Assembly: GCF_003386235.1 (NCBI RefSeq)
Contig: NZ_QRDZ01000022.1
Location: forward strand, 106,658-170,657
DNA length: 64,000 bases
Origin: Cohnella phaseoli
GTDB lineage: Bacteria > Bacillota > Bacilli > Paenibacillales > Paenibacillaceae
Reading direction: 5' to 3'
Below are positions 15,716 through 25,550 of this stretch, piece after piece. A program made the translations under genes and the position numbers. Position 1 is the stretch's first letter, and each line of letters starts with the position of its first letter. A model generated the notes under the pieces. It was not told the DNA's origin. It searched no databases and saw only the letters and a program-made list of their open reading frames with translations.

Positions 15716-18700
15716 TTAAGATGTTTCTTGGCTTATTCGAACAGGTCCGTGCAGCCCCCCTGCGGCAAAATGATGCTGCCAGGTCGGATCGATGCCGCTG
15801 TTCCAATACGATACTTTGGGATCTGTGCTGCCTCCCACATTGTGCGAAGGCCTTCCCGTTTCATAATGCGCGCCCAGTGTGTTCGTTATGCGAATGCGCA
15901 AACGATGCGCTCCTTCCTCCGGTCCTTCCCCCAGATCGAAGCGGTAGGGCCGCCATGCCCGAACGCCCATCGGGCGCCCGTCCAGCCATACCTCGGCCGT
16001 GCCTCGGACATGGCCCAGATCCAGGATCGCCCGCCCGGAGGCCGGCAATTCGACGATTCGTTCGTATTCGACCGCGCCGCTGTGATGCGGCAGGGCAAGC
16101 GCCGTTCGCCAATCGCCCAATGGGCCCGGCGCAGGGGAAAGCTTGAAGCGGATCGGTGCAAGCAGGACGTCGGCATCCGAGCAGGGGCCGGACGGTTCGA
16201 TTCGAATAGCCGCGATCGCTCCCGCCATCTGAGGAGGGAACTCGGCGCAGCCGTCACGCACGGGGACCTCCTTGCCGGAAATCCATACTCGCATGGAACC
16301 CGCCGCGGCCACGGTCATGCCGGAAGCGCCAATAGGGAGCGGTAGCCGTACCCATACGGGGCGGCCGATCATAGCCGGATCGCCTTGGAACGGCAGCGGC
16401 TCCGGGTCCGGAACGGAGTGCGGCATGAGCCAGCCGACGCCCGGGAGCGGATGCGGCCGAGGAGACAGCCACAGCGTCTCAGTCTCCGCGAATTGCAGCA
16501 CGGCTTCATGAAGGATGGCTGCCGCATTTCCGGACTCGTCGAGCCAGTCCTCCCCGGTGCAGAACGCCGTTTGTTGCCCGTTCGTCTGCTCGATGACCCC
16601 GTCCGCAAGCACTTCGCCAGCGCCTTCGGGCAGCTCGAACCGGATCTCGTTCGCGCCCTCCCGCCATAGCGAAGTCACATCCGCCTCTTCTTGTCCTTGG
16701 CGAATATAAGGGTTAAAATCGCCGTGTTCCGTCACCTTGGTACCGTTCACGTACAAAGCGACCCGGCCTCTGGCTGCGAATACGAGCCTGACGCGCTCCA
16801 CGGACGCGCCCGGGCGCGGCTCGATCGTCTTGATCAAGCGGGAGCCGGCATTCGGGGTCGTCGTCATGATCCACTTGGGCAACGGCGGCTTGGCCTCTGC
16901 GTTAACCTCTATCCCGGCTCGAGCCAGGCCGCTGACGATCGCCTTCACCCGCAGCTTCAATTCATTGGGGCCGGCATTTAGCTCGATCCAGGCGGTCTGC
17001 TCCTCGGGGCCTCCCTGCCATTGGATTTCCCGGTCGTTGATCCGGCCCGCGATGTCGGCATTGCTTTCGATACGAATCCAATAGCGGCCGGCTGAAGGCG
17101 CAAGCACATAGGTGCGGGCCCATACGGTTCGGCCCTGCTCCACTTCGCCGAGGTTCAGGAATCTTCGCGGGACTCGTCCCATTCGGCCGGCCCAGGATCT
17201 AAAGTTGTGGTCGCCGAACGTACGGCTGTACACGACCGGTCGACTGGCTCCGGGCTCGAAGCGCTCATCGTCGGAAGCCTGCCAATAGGCGGCCTCGCTC
17301 CACAAGCGGTCTGCCCAGGAAGCATCGTCGCAATCGGGATGCTGCCAATCCGCCCGTTCCCCTTCCGCCTCGTTTGTCTCCTGACGGACCCGGACCATCC
17401 GTCGCTCGATCGGCGCATACTGCGTGCGTTCCCCATGCAGGTCGAAGTCGCCGTAGCGATTATCCAGTGTCGACACCGCCATAATCCGCCAACCTTCGGA
17501 GGGCAGCTCGCGGCAGACCGACGCCGCGGGGAGCGCAACTGATTTAGCAGAAAGGACCGTTGTTGGCGTAACAGCAGGATATGCGGGCTCGCCGCGGTCC
17601 TCCTCGCGGGGGCAGACGACCAATGCGGCCGGCCAAGAAGCGAAGCTTACTTCCAGCTCCGCCCATTCGCCGTCGCGCGTGTACGTCGCGGGAATAATGT
17701 CTCCGTTGACCGGGTCCCAAAGCTGGGGACGGCCTTGCGTGCGCAGCCGATAGAAGGCGCTTTCTTGCAAAACCGTCCGCCCGTCGGAAGGCTGGTGCAT
17801 CGCGAGCAGCCGACCTTCTTCGGGAAGCAGCAAGAAGACGTCCGCATCCTCCACGCGGCGATGAAGGGACATGCCCGGCCCCTGCACGATTCGAGGAATA
17901 CGCTCATTCAGAAGCTGGACGGCGGAGGCCGCGGAATCGACCTTGACGATTCCGTTCAGCACCGGATCATCCTCCGGCACCTCGATCCCGATCACCCATC
18001 CGCCTTCTTCGATCCAACGCTCCACCCGGCGGCGGGCCGCCTCGTCCATCCTCGTCGTTCCGCACAGCAGCAAGACGGAGAACGTCTCGTCCGCAATGCG
18101 CAGCTTGCCTTCTTCCACCTTGCTTTTCTCCAACGCCGAATCGTCGACGACGTCGAAATCCAGCCGGGCTTCCCTAAGAACGCCAAGCTTATGCTGATCC
18201 CTGCGAGCATTGTACCCGGCTACGTCCGCATACACTCTGCGGAGATGCTCCATCTCGCCGTTGGGCACCTGATTGGCGACCAGCATCGGATGATCGGTGC
18301 TCTTCCCGTCGCTTAGCGACATATAACCCGATGCCGCATAGGACGGATAGTGCACCGCGATCGGCGCGACATGCGTTCCTTCGCTCAGCAGAGAGCAGAT
18401 GCGACTAACGGTGTCGGCGAATACCGAGTAGTGCTCGAAGTACGGCTGACGCCAGCCGGTATCGGGCGGCGCCCATTCCCACCAACCGCCGCGCGTGCTG
18501 TAATAGACCGAATGCGGGCTGTACAGCGTCACGCCCGCCTGGAACCAGGGAATCAACCAGTGCAGCGTTTCCTCCAGCGTTCCGCCCCACCCGCTCGTAT
18601 GAAACGCTTCCAGGAACACGCGCTTGCCTCCGTGCAGATGAACCATCGAAGAATGCGGCTTAATCTCTCCGTCCATATCGCAACCCGCCGCATTGTACCA

Positions 18701-19573
18701 GCGATGCGTTCGAATATAATCCAGATACAGACGCTGTGCCCCATGCACGTCGACCTTCCGCGCCGGTCCGGCCTGATCGCAGCACAGCAGCATCCGATGC
18801 TTGTCATGCCATTGCGCGATCGGAACGAAGAAGGCCCGCTCGGCCAATTCCGCCGCCAGCTCGTACACCTGCCTTCGCACACGGCCCGACTCGGGCAGAT
18901 CTTCGAACAACGCCGGAAGCCCGGTCAGTAAATCCCCGCCGTATCTGTCCTCGTACAGGTCCGTCAGCTGCGGCGTCCACAACGGAAGGGGAGGCAGCTC
19001 GTCCTGGAAGCTCCCCGCGATCGTCCGTCCCAGATCGTGCGGGAACCTGCGTTCGAATTCTCCATGTACTCGATCGAGCAGCAAGGAACAGGCATAGGGG
19101 TCCAGCCAGTTAAAGCCTTGGCGAACGGAAGCGTATTGGTATTCAGAGGTCTGCAGCAGCAGCGTCGCCCCCTCGGGCAGCCGTTCGTCCGCGGCGAATC
19201 TGCGCAGAACGTAGCCGGCGCATTCCGGAAGTTCGGCCACAATCCGCGCCGGGAAGTTTGAGCCGGAGAAACCGATCTGGTCGTAGAAATACAGGTACAT
19301 GCCGAGCCGCTCCGCTTCCCGCAAAGCCGCTTCGAACATCGCCCACCAGCGTTCGCTGAAATAGAAGGGATTATCGCTTACGCTGCCGTATTGGGGACCG
19401 GTCGGCGCGATATTGATAATGCCGATATTGCGCAAGCCGCCATCGCGGAATTTTTGCAGCTGCCAGCGGATGCGCTCTTCCGTCACTTCCTCCGCGCTCC
19501 ACCACCAGAAAGGCAACGGCCCGAAGCGCGGATCGGCGGATTTAAACTGTCGCTTCAATCGTTCTATGCTCAT
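15716..19573 (-). CDS. large GH106-like alpha-L-rhamnosidase
   Basis: 1285 residues. The N-terminal region matches the GH106 style (PRFGPLPFWWWSAEEVTEER, LRNIGIINIAPTGPQYG, YLYFYDQIGFSGSNFP), followed by a long barrel with HTSGWGGTLEETLHWLIPWF. The last 150 residues look like a galactose-binding-like jelly roll (VWLDGRPMGVRAWRPYRF). GH106 enzymes release terminal alpha-L-rhamnose from glycans such as rhamnogalacturonan. No signal peptide is seen, so it should act inside the cell. GAGGGTG precedes ATG 19573. It is the first gene of the minus-strand transport operon and diverges from the hydrolase operon. Confidence 0.82.
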   Translation of the reverse strand: MSIERLKRQFKSADPRFGPLPFWWWSAEEVTEERIRWQLQKFRDGGLRNIGIINIAPTGPQYGSVSDNPFYFSERWWAMFEAALREAERLGMYLYFYDQIGFSGSNFPARIVAELPECAGYVLRRFAADERLPEGATLLLQTSEYQYASVRQGFNWLDPYACSLLLDRVHGEFERRFPHDLGRTIAGSFQDELPPLPLWTPQLTDLYEDRYGGDLLTGLPALFEDLPESGRVRRQVYELAAELAERAFFVPIAQWHDKHRMLLCCDQAGPARKVDVHGAQRLYLDYIRTHRWYNAAGCDMDGEIKPHSSMVHLHGGKRVFLEAFHTSGWGGTLEETLHWLIPWFQAGVTLYSPHSVYYSTRGGWWEWAPPDTGWRQPYFEHYSVFADTVSRICSLLSEGTHVAPIAVHYPSYAASGYMSLSDGKSTDHPMLVANQVPNGEMEHLRRVYADVAGYNARRDQHKLGVLREARLDFDVVDDSALEKSKVEEGKLRIADETFSVLLLCGTTRMDEAARRRVERWIEEGGWVIGIEVPEDDPVLNGIVKVDSAASAVQLLNERIPRIVQGPGMSLHRRVEDADVFLLLPEEGRLLAMHQPSDGRTVLQESAFYRLRTQGRPQLWDPVNGDIIPATYTRDGEWAELEVSFASWPAALVVCPREEDRGEPAYPAVTPTTVLSAKSVALPAASVCRELPSEGWRIMAVSTLDNRYGDFDLHGERTQYAPIERRMVRVRQETNEAEGERADWQHPDCDDASWADRLWSEAAYWQASDDERFEPGASRPVVYSRTFGDHNFRSWAGRMGRVPRRFLNLGEVEQGRTVWARTYVLAPSAGRYWIRIESNADIAGRINDREIQWQGGPEEQTAWIELNAGPNELKLRVKAIVSGLARAGIEVNAEAKPPLPKWIMTTTPNAGSRLIKTIEPRPGASVERVRLVFAARGRVALYVNGTKVTEHGDFNPYIRQGQEEADVTSLWREGANEIRFELPEGAGEVLADGVIEQTNGQQTAFCTGEDWLDESGNAAAILHEAVLQFAETETLWLSPRPHPLPGVGWLMPHSVPDPEPLPFQGDPAMIGRPVWVRLPLPIGASGMTVAAAGSMRVWISGKEVPVRDGCAEFPPQMAGAIAAIRIEPSGPCSDADVLLAPIRFKLSPAPGPLGDWRTALALPHHSGAVEYERIVELPASGRAILDLGHVRGTAEVWLDGRPMGVRAWRPYRFDLGEGPEEGAHRLRIRITNTLGAHYETGRPSHNVGGSTDPKVSYWNSGIDPTWQHHFAAGGLHGPVRISQETS

Positions 19574-19745
19574 CGTTCACCCTCGCTCGCCTGTAAATTG
19601 GCTTTCCATACCCCTTATCTTAGGAGCCTGTTCAAAGCGATGTATAGCGATCATTTTTAACCAAAAGCCTTAATTATCCGGATATCCTTCCATGTTATGA
19701 TGGTTCAAACTTCATTCGCCGTCTCGGCAAGGAGGGAGCATTCCG
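19574..19745. promoter_or_regulatory. divergent promoter region of the two sugar operons
   Basis: 172 bases separate two divergent operons. On the plus strand TATGAT near 19697 is a plausible -10 with no good -35, which is what one expects for an activator-dependent promoter under the YesN-type regulator. No exact cre box or clear repeat operator was found. Confidence 0.4.
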
Positions 19746-20771
19746 TTGAATATTCGCCCTTATTTAACGCCCTACAAGTACGGCCATCCCGTACTGGTCG
19801 GCTCCGGAGTTCCCGGCAGCTTCGACTATCACGCGGTAGATTGTCCATTCGTCTTCCGGCATCGCGACGGCTTCTATATGATGTACGTCGGCTTTGACGG
19901 CGTAGGCTATCAGACCGCGCTGGCGACAAGCGAAGATCTGCTCCGTTGGGAGCATCTGTCCACCATTCTCGACAGGGACGAAGGCTCCCGCTGGGATTCG
20001 CGGAACATTGCCGGAACGTGGATTCTGAGGGAAAACGACTTGCATAAAGCTCCGACTCTGAAAAAGTGGCAAGGAAAGTATTGGCTTACGTATCACTCCT
20101 ATCCTGGCGACGGATACGAGGCCGGACCCGCGAAGATCGGACTCGCCTGGACGGACGACGAGAGCCTGCTGACGTGGCATCGGCTCGAAGCGCCTATTCT
20201 CGTACCGGAGGAAGGCGCGGATTGGGAACGCGGCGGATTGTACAAAGAATGCCTCGTGGAGCATGAGGGGACGTTCTATCTGTTCTATAACGCTAAAAAT
20301 CAGGATCACGGACGCTGGGTCGAACAGACGGGGCTGGCCGTATCGACGGATTTGCGGAATTGGCGGCGGCACGAGCATAACCCGGTTCTGAAGGTGACGC
20401 CCGGAGCCTGGGATAGCGGCTTCGTCAGCGACCCGTGCGTGCTTCGCGACGGCGATCGCTGGGTGATGTACTTTTTTGGCTACGATTACAAGAAAGCGCA
20501 GGAAGGCATCGCTCTATCGCACGATCTGAGGCAATGGGACAAATATCCCGACCCGATCATCGAGACGGGCCGGGAAGGCGAGCTGGACGCCCTCTTCGCG
20601 CACAAGCCTTCCGTGATCAACCATAAAGGCGTTCTCTACCACTTCTACACGGCCAGCCGCCGTCCGCAAGACGGGGATCGGACCTGCAATATTTTCCCTG
20701 AGTTCCGCACGATCACGGTGGCGACGTCTGAACTGCTGACTGGACACGCGTCTTCAGGAGGAGAACTATGA
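19746..20771 (+). CDS. five-bladed beta-propeller glycosidase, GH43/GH117-like
   Basis: 341 residues starting at TTG with a strong AAGGAGGGAG site. Propeller-type repeats are clear: HAVDCPFVFRHRDGFYMMY, YQTALATSEDLLRWEH, QGKYWLTYHSYPG, TGLAVSTDLRNWRRHEHNPV, DPCVLRDGDRWVMYFFGYD and HKPSVINHKGVLYHFY. Family assignment within clans F/J (GH43, GH117, GH130-like) cannot be made by eye; phosphorylase activity is also possible. No signal peptide. Its stop overlaps the GH78 start (ATGA), so the two are translationally coupled. Confidence 0.75.
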   Translation: MNIRPYLTPYKYGHPVLVGSGVPGSFDYHAVDCPFVFRHRDGFYMMYVGFDGVGYQTALATSEDLLRWEHLSTILDRDEGSRWDSRNIAGTWILRENDLHKAPTLKKWQGKYWLTYHSYPGDGYEAGPAKIGLAWTDDESLLTWHRLEAPILVPEEGADWERGGLYKECLVEHEGTFYLFYNAKNQDHGRWVEQTGLAVSTDLRNWRRHEHNPVLKVTPGAWDSGFVSDPCVLRDGDRWVMYFFGYDYKKAQEGIALSHDLRQWDKYPDPIIETGREGELDALFAHKPSVINHKGVLYHFYTASRRPQDGDRTCNIFPEFRTITVATSELLTGHASSGGEL

Positions 20772-23470
20772 CCGAACTGATCATCTCGTCGATGCGGACG
20801 GAAGGCCGCGTCCAGCCCATGGGACTGGATGCAACCGCTCCCATGCTGGGCTGGACTTTCGCGTCGTCCCCGTCACGCTCCCGTTCGCAAACCGCCTATC
20901 GGATCAGGGTCGCTGCGTGCGAGGAGCTACTGGTCGACGGACGATCCGATGTATGGGATAGCGGATGGCGGGACGGCGGGAATCAAGCCGCAATTGCCTA
21001 CGAAGGGGCTCCGCTGGAGCCCCGGAGGCGCTACTACTGGCAAGTGACGGTGCGGGATGACCTCGGCCGACAAGCGGAAAGCCCTGTCTCCTGGTGGGAG
21101 ACGGGCTTGCTTCGCGATGGAAGATGGAGCGGAAAGTGGATCGGAGACGCTTCCGACGGGACAGCCGGGCGCCCGCTCCCTCAGTTCCGTCGGAGCTTCC
21201 GGATCGAGAAGCCTGTGCGGTGCGCCCGGGCGTATATAAGCGGTCTCGGTCATTACGAGCTTCGCCTGAACGGCGGCAAAGTCGGCGATTACGAGCTCGA
21301 CCCCGGGTGGACGGAATATGACAAAACGGTTCTCTATATCGCTTACGACATCACCGATGCTCTCGTACAAGGGGAGAACGTGGCCGGCATCCTGCTCGGC
21401 AACGGCTTCTACAATGTGGCAGGCGGCCGCTATACGAAATTTAAAGACTCGTATGGCGCGCCAAAATGTCTGGCCGATCTGGTCATCGACTACGCCGACG
21501 GCACGAGCGAGACGATCGGCACGGATAGCGCGTGGCGGACGGCCGCAAGCCCGCTCGCCTTCTCCTGCATCTATGGCGGTGAGGATTACGATGCGCAATT
21601 GGAGCAGGAAGGCTGGGATCGTTCCGGCTTCGCCGAAGGGGCAGATTGGCACGAAGCGGCGGAGGCGGAAGCGCCTTCCGGAGAGCTTGTCGCTCAGGCG
21701 GCGCCCGCCCTCAAAGTGATGGAGCGGCTATCCCCGGTCTCTATCGCGGAGCCCAAGCCCGGCCTATTCATCGTCGATCTGGGCCGGAATTTCTCGGGCT
21801 GGCCGGAAATCGCCGTCTCTGGAACGCAGGGCGCAACGGTAAAGCTGATCCCGGCTGAGCTATTAACGGAAGACGGACTAGCTAATCAGAAATGGTCCGG
21901 ATCCCCCTACGAGCTGAATTACACCTTAAGCGGCATGGGTACGGAAGTATGGAGACCTCGATTTACTTATTACGGGTTTCGATACGTTCAAGTTGAAGGT
22001 ATCGGGGCGATTACTCCGGAAAAGGACGGCCACGAGGCGTGTAAGCTTCCGGTGCTGCACCGCATAGAGGGGCAGATGATCTATCCGGACGTTCGTAAGG
22101 CGGGAAGCTTTTGCTGCTCGGACGACAGGCTGAACCGGATTCACGAGATCATCAACCGGGCGATGCTCAGCAACATGAAGAGCGTGCTGACCGATTGCCC
22201 GCATCGCGAGAAGCTCGGCTGGCTGGAGCAGGTTCATCTGATGGGGCCTTCGCTGATATTCAACTATGACGTCGAGGCGCTACTCATGAAGGTGCTGGCC
22301 GACATCGCCGACGCCCAGCAGCCCGATGGGCTCATTCCGACGACGGCGCCGGAATATGTGGTGTTTCAGGAGCCGTGGGACGTGTTCCGGCATGCGGTCG
22401 CTTGGGGCGGCGCCTCCGTTCTGACCGCCTGGGAGCTGCTGCAGCGCTACGGAAACGCCGGCGTTCTGCAGCGGCATTACGAGACGATGAGACGTTATAT
22501 CGACTACTTGACGGTCACCGCGGACGGCAACATTCTCCGAGACGGGCTGGGAGATTGGTATGACGTCGGTCCGAACGGGCCCGGCTTCTCGCAGAACACC
22601 CCGGTCCCATTGGCGGAAACCGCCATCTACTACGGGTTGGCCATCGTCATGCGAAGCATAGCGACGCGGCTTGGTTTCACTGAGGACGCGGACGTCTATG
22701 CCCGATTGGCGGATTCGATCAAAGGCGCCTTTAACCGCGAGTTCTTCGACGAGCGGACGGTTCTGTACGCTGAGGGCAGCGATGCAGCCTTAGCGATGCC
22801 GCTGGCCATCGGACTGGCTCCGGATGCTCATCGGGACGCCTTGTTTGCGCGGCTTGTTCGGAACATCGAGGAGCGAGGCGGCCGGACGACGTCCGGCGAC
22901 GTGGGCCACAGATATGTGCTGCTTGCGCTTGCGCGCGGCGGACGGTCGGACCTGATCTACCGAATGACGCGCAGCACCGATACGCCAGGCTATGGCTATC
23001 AGATCGCCAACGGCGCGACAACGCTGACCGAAGCCTGGGACGGACCGACCGTCGGCAAATCGCAGAACCATTTTATGCTTGGGCATCTGGAGGAGTGGCT
23101 TTACACCGGTCTCGCGGGGCTGGATTACCGGTATCTTCCGGAAACGGGGCGTTTCGCCGTGAAGGTTAAGCCAGGCATTGTCGGCGACGTGCTATGGGCC
23201 GAAGCCCGGCATGAGCTGCGAGCGGGCCAAGCGTCCGTTCGGTGGGAACAGGGAGAAGGGCATGCGCTAGAGGTTGCCGTGGAAATTCCGGTCAATGCGG
23301 ACGGATGGATCCATATTCCCGTTTCCGAATTCGATTCCGTCGCCGTGGAAGGAGACGGAGCGCGGTTCGTCGGGCACGAGGACGGCTGTGCGGTCTATCG
23401 GACCGGTTCGGGCTCGTTCGTGTTCACCGCGAAGAGCCGGAGCGATCGACGGAGCGTAGATCAAAAATAA
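20768..23470 (+). CDS. alpha-L-rhamnosidase, GH78
   Basis: 900 residues with the full GH78 layout: N-terminal beta domains (LGWTFASSPSRSRSQTAYRI; PLPQFRRSFRIEKPVRCARA; SGLGHYELRLNGGKVGDYEL), then the (alpha/alpha)6 barrel with LTDCPHREKLGWLEQVHLMG, DGLGDWYDVGPNGPGF and TTLTEAWDGPTVGKSQNHF. The acidic residues of these motifs include the expected general acid and base. It releases terminal alpha-L-rhamnose, in the cytoplasm since no signal peptide is seen. It follows the propeller enzyme with a 4-base overlap and precedes GH42 by 13 bases. Confidence 0.95.
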   Translation: MTELIISSMRTEGRVQPMGLDATAPMLGWTFASSPSRSRSQTAYRIRVAACEELLVDGRSDVWDSGWRDGGNQAAIAYEGAPLEPRRRYYWQVTVRDDLGRQAESPVSWWETGLLRDGRWSGKWIGDASDGTAGRPLPQFRRSFRIEKPVRCARAYISGLGHYELRLNGGKVGDYELDPGWTEYDKTVLYIAYDITDALVQGENVAGILLGNGFYNVAGGRYTKFKDSYGAPKCLADLVIDYADGTSETIGTDSAWRTAASPLAFSCIYGGEDYDAQLEQEGWDRSGFAEGADWHEAAEAEAPSGELVAQAAPALKVMERLSPVSIAEPKPGLFIVDLGRNFSGWPEIAVSGTQGATVKLIPAELLTEDGLANQKWSGSPYELNYTLSGMGTEVWRPRFTYYGFRYVQVEGIGAITPEKDGHEACKLPVLHRIEGQMIYPDVRKAGSFCCSDDRLNRIHEIINRAMLSNMKSVLTDCPHREKLGWLEQVHLMGPSLIFNYDVEALLMKVLADIADAQQPDGLIPTTAPEYVVFQEPWDVFRHAVAWGGASVLTAWELLQRYGNAGVLQRHYETMRRYIDYLTVTADGNILRDGLGDWYDVGPNGPGFSQNTPVPLAETAIYYGLAIVMRSIATRLGFTEDADVYARLADSIKGAFNREFFDERTVLYAEGSDAALAMPLAIGLAPDAHRDALFARLVRNIEERGGRTTSGDVGHRYVLLALARGGRSDLIYRMTRSTDTPGYGYQIANGATTLTEAWDGPTVGKSQNHFMLGHLEEWLYTGLAGLDYRYLPETGRFAVKVKPGIVGDVLWAEARHELRAGQASVRWEQGEGHALEVAVEIPVNADGWIHIPVSEFDSVAVEGDGARFVGHEDGCAVYRTGSGSFVFTAKSRSDRRSVDQK

Positions 23471-23483
23471 GGAGGGTGCGTTC

Positions 23484-25550
23484 ATGAAACGCAAGTGGTC
23501 GAAAATCGTCTACGGCGGAGATTACAACCCCGAGCAATGGCCGCGGGAAATCCGCGACCAGGATATGCGCCTGTTCAAACTGGCCGATATCGATATCGTT
23601 ACTCTAAACGTATTTTCCTGGGCGTTGAATCAACCGGACGAGCAAACTTACCGGTTCGAATGGTTGGACGAGGTCATGGACGAGCTCCACAGGAACGGCG
23701 TCGCGGTATGCCTGGGGACGAGCACAGCCGCTCATCCGGCCTGGATGGCGCTCCAATACCCGGACGTGCTGACTGTAGATCCCGAAGGCCGCAAAAAGAA
23801 GTTCGGACGCAGGCACAATTCCTGTCCGAACAGCCCGACCTTCCGTAAATATTCGGCGCTTATGGCGGGCAAGCTGGCCGAGCGATACAAGAACCACCCC
23901 GCGCTGCTGCTCTGGCATGTGAACAACGAGTACGGCTGGCGCTGTTATTGCGATAACTGCGAGCGGGCATTCCGGCTATGGCTGGAGAAACGGTACGGAA
24001 CGCTGGATGCCTTGAACGACGCCTGGTATACGCGCTTCTGGGGCCACACGTTCTACAGCTGGGAGGAGATCGTCCTCCCCAGCCTGCTGTCCGAGCATAT
24101 CGATGCGGCCAATCCGGACAAGACGGCGTTCCAGGGCATCTCTCTCGATTATGCCCGGTTCGCCTCGGATAGCCTGCTGGAATGCTATATGCTGGAGCGA
24201 GACGCGATCAAGGCCGTCATTCCCGACGCGGTCGTGACGACGAACTTTCAGGGGAATGGGGCTTACAAGCCGCTAGATTATTTCAAGTGGGCGAAGGAGA
24301 TCGACGTCATCGCGCTGGACAGCTACCCGACGAACGATATGCCCATGAGCCAGATCGCCATGCGGCACGATCTGATGCGCGGCTTGAAGAACGGGGATCC
24401 GTTCCTGCTCATGGAGCAAAGCCCCAGCGTGCTTAACTGGAAGGACGTCAATCCGCTCAAGCGTCCCGGAGTCATGCGGCTGTGGAGCTATCAGTCGATT
24501 GCGCGCGGGGCCGAGAGCATTATGTTCTTCCAGATGCGCAGAAACGCAGGGGCGTTCGAGAAGTTTCACGGCGCGATCATCGACCATGCCGGCCACGAGC
24601 ATACCCGCGTATTTCGGGAGGTGGCGGAGCTCGGCGGCGAATTAAAGCGTCTGGGCGACACGCTGCTCGATGCCAGAACGACGTCGCGGGCGGCCATTGT
24701 CTTCGATTGGGACAATTGGTGGGCGCTTGAATACTCCAGCGGACCGACCGTCGCGCTGAAGTATCTCGATCAGATTCAGCGGTATTACGACGCTTTCTAT
24801 GATCGGAACATTCCGGTCGATCTGATCGGCGTGGATTCGGATCTGAGCGCCTACGACCTCGTACTTGCTCCCGTACTTTACATGGTTAAGCCGAGCTATG
24901 CCGCCAAGCTGGAAAATTACGTGCGCGGGGGCGGAACGTTCGTCACCACATTTTTCAGCGGCATCGTCGGCGAGAGCGATCTGGTTGCGCTCGGCGGATA
25001 CCCTGGCGAGCTGCGCAAGCTGCTTGGGCTATGGGCGGAAGAGCTCGATGCTCTGTTCCCCGATCAACACAATTCGATCGTCATGAAAGAATCGCTAGGC
25101 TCGGTTAGCGGCTCCTATTCCTGCGGCCTACTCTGCGACCTGATTCATTCGGAAGGCGCCGAAGTGCTGGCGGAATACGGGGACGACTTCTATCGCGGCA
25201 GACCCGCGCTCACACGCAACCGTTTCGGCCAAGGAGAAGCCTGGTATATCGCATCCAGTCCGGAGCAGCGGTTTCTATCGGACTTCGTTGCAGAGCTGTG
25301 CAGGCGGAAGGGCATCAATCCGCTGCTGGATACCCCGCGCGGCGTCGAGGCTACGCAGCGCGTCAATGCCAACGGCCGCTTTACGTTCGTGCTTAACCAT
25401 CGCGACGACGAGGCGCAGGTGGACATTGGCGTCGCTGCATGCACGGATCTGCTATCCGGCTCTACTCTAACGGGAACGGTCGTTCTTCCTCCCAAAGGCG
25501 TACTAATTCTGCAAGGCGCTACGCAGGAAGGTGAAATCGATGAACGATGA
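23484..25550 (+). CDS. beta-galactosidase, GH42
   Basis: 688 residues. The GH42 N-terminus is typical (YGGDYNPEQWPREIRDQDM). Presumed acid/base Glu is in LLWHVNNEYGWRCYC and the nucleophile Glu in PFLLMEQSPSVLNW. A CxxC pair follows the acid/base (CYCDNCE), resembling the zinc site of some family members. A C-terminal class-I-glutamine-amidotransferase-like trimerisation domain follows (about 390-600). It removes terminal beta-galactose. GGAGGG lies upstream of ATG 23484. Confidence 0.96.
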   Translation: MKRKWSKIVYGGDYNPEQWPREIRDQDMRLFKLADIDIVTLNVFSWALNQPDEQTYRFEWLDEVMDELHRNGVAVCLGTSTAAHPAWMALQYPDVLTVDPEGRKKKFGRRHNSCPNSPTFRKYSALMAGKLAERYKNHPALLLWHVNNEYGWRCYCDNCERAFRLWLEKRYGTLDALNDAWYTRFWGHTFYSWEEIVLPSLLSEHIDAANPDKTAFQGISLDYARFASDSLLECYMLERDAIKAVIPDAVVTTNFQGNGAYKPLDYFKWAKEIDVIALDSYPTNDMPMSQIAMRHDLMRGLKNGDPFLLMEQSPSVLNWKDVNPLKRPGVMRLWSYQSIARGAESIMFFQMRRNAGAFEKFHGAIIDHAGHEHTRVFREVAELGGELKRLGDTLLDARTTSRAAIVFDWDNWWALEYSSGPTVALKYLDQIQRYYDAFYDRNIPVDLIGVDSDLSAYDLVLAPVLYMVKPSYAAKLENYVRGGGTFVTTFFSGIVGESDLVALGGYPGELRKLLGLWAEELDALFPDQHNSIVMKESLGSVSGSYSCGLLCDLIHSEGAEVLAEYGDDFYRGRPALTRNRFGQGEAWYIASSPEQRFLSDFVAELCRRKGINPLLDTPRGVEATQRVNANGRFTFVLNHRDDEAQVDIGVAACTDLLSGSTLTGTVVLPPKGVLILQGATQEGEIDER

